Shown piece after piece: positions 20,043-20,213 of a stretch of DNA of 20,213 bases. The position numbers and the translations under genes are program-made. Origin of the DNA: Oscillospiraceae bacterium (GTDB lineage: Bacteria; Bacillota; Clostridia; Oscillospirales; CAG-272); assembly GCA_015065205.1 (NCBI GenBank), contig SVQS01000017.1, positions 1 to 20,213 on the forward strand, read 5' to 3'. The notes under the pieces were generated by a model. That model did no database searches and had not been told where the DNA came from. It worked only from the letters and a program-made list of their open reading frames with translations. Position 1 is the stretch's first letter; each line of letters opens with the position of its first letter.

Positions 20043-20213
20043 TCAATTTCCTATTTGGTAGTTACATTCTTCAATGGCTCTTTCAAATGCTTTTTTAATA
20101 CCTTCTGCGGTAGCTGCGCTATTATCGCACATGCAATACTGCAGCAAAATACCAACTTGGTCACGAGCTTCGGAGGAGCCAACGAAGGCGGGAGAGGTAA
20201 AGTAAGCATCCGC
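20043..20213 (-). CDS. C-terminus of an ABC transporter sugar-binding lipoprotein (partial)
   Basis: 57 codons enter from the right edge and end at TGA (20043-20045). The sequence ADAYFTSPAFVGSSEARDQV, then a segment ending EGIKKAFERAIEECNYQIGN, matches the usual end of extracellular solute-binding proteins of the carbohydrate ABC transporter family 1 as I remember them: a PAFxGSSxARDQVG motif followed by a final helix containing an A-F-x-x-A-I-x-E-C pattern. It would bind a sugar outside the membrane. The substrate cannot be told from this fragment, and the permease genes, if linked, lie outside. Confidence 0.75.
   Translation of the reverse strand, partial: ADAYFTSPAFVGSSEARDQVGILLQYCMCDNSAATAEGIKKAFERAIEECNYQIGN

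Overview
The window looks like a chromosomal segment of a strictly anaerobic Firmicute of the class Clostridia, probably an uncultured gut or rumen lineage. The basis is consensus -35/-10 promoters with 16-18 nt spacers, strong AGGAGG-type ribosome binding sites, intrinsic terminators, a flavodiiron/superoxide reductase/rubredoxin cluster, and a secreted protein built from Firmicute-type surface modules. No phage, transposase or CRISPR array is visible.

Bases 1-473 hold the 3' end of an unrecognised gene, its terminator, and a structured spacer ending in a perfect 34-bp palindrome. Bases 474-9470 are a carbohydrate island. A GH38 alpha-mannosidase is read leftward. A six-gene operon is read rightward from a consensus promoter: a xylose-isomerase-like TIM barrel protein, two Gfo/Idh/MocA oxidoreductases, glucuronate isomerase (uxaC), mannonate dehydratase (uxuA) and an SDR mannonate oxidoreductase (uxuB type). 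The last three form the glucuronate to 2-keto-3-deoxygluconate route. The first three resemble the oxidise/eliminate/reduce toolkit of non-hydrolytic glycoside cleavage, so the island may release mannose and glucuronate from a glucuronomannan-like oligosaccharide and then catabolise the glucuronate. That link is inference.

Bases 9471-9647 are a convergent spacer with two long hairpins. Bases 9648-12422 encode a 924-residue secreted, membrane-anchored mosaic protein: cysteine-peptidase-like domain, SH3-like domain, InlB-type repeat, about 15 CxxC modules, 13 PETE repeats and a C-terminal anchor. It is divergent from a 92-residue XRE regulator (12548-12826), and the shared promoter region carries repeated TAGTTAA half-sites that may be operators.

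Bases 12962-16426 are an apparent redox operon: D-lactate dehydrogenase with an unusual cysteine tail, a three-part flavodiiron-flavin reductase-rubredoxin fusion, a 2Fe-superoxide reductase and a free rubredoxin. Together they suit NADH reoxidation and reduction of oxygen and superoxide. A nested palindromic array (16427-16631) and a bidirectional terminator follow.

Bases 16704-18673 are a leftward four-gene operon of small, AT-rich membrane proteins of unknown function. Bases 18674-19108 have no convincing gene and are packed with inverted repeats. The last of these is a perfect 28-bp-arm palindrome (19061-19120) that runs into the 3' end of a leftward tRNA-Gln(CUG). A divergent Sfp-type phosphopantetheinyl transferase (19344-19958) with its terminator follows, and the window ends inside the C-terminus of a leftward sugar ABC transporter solute-binding protein.
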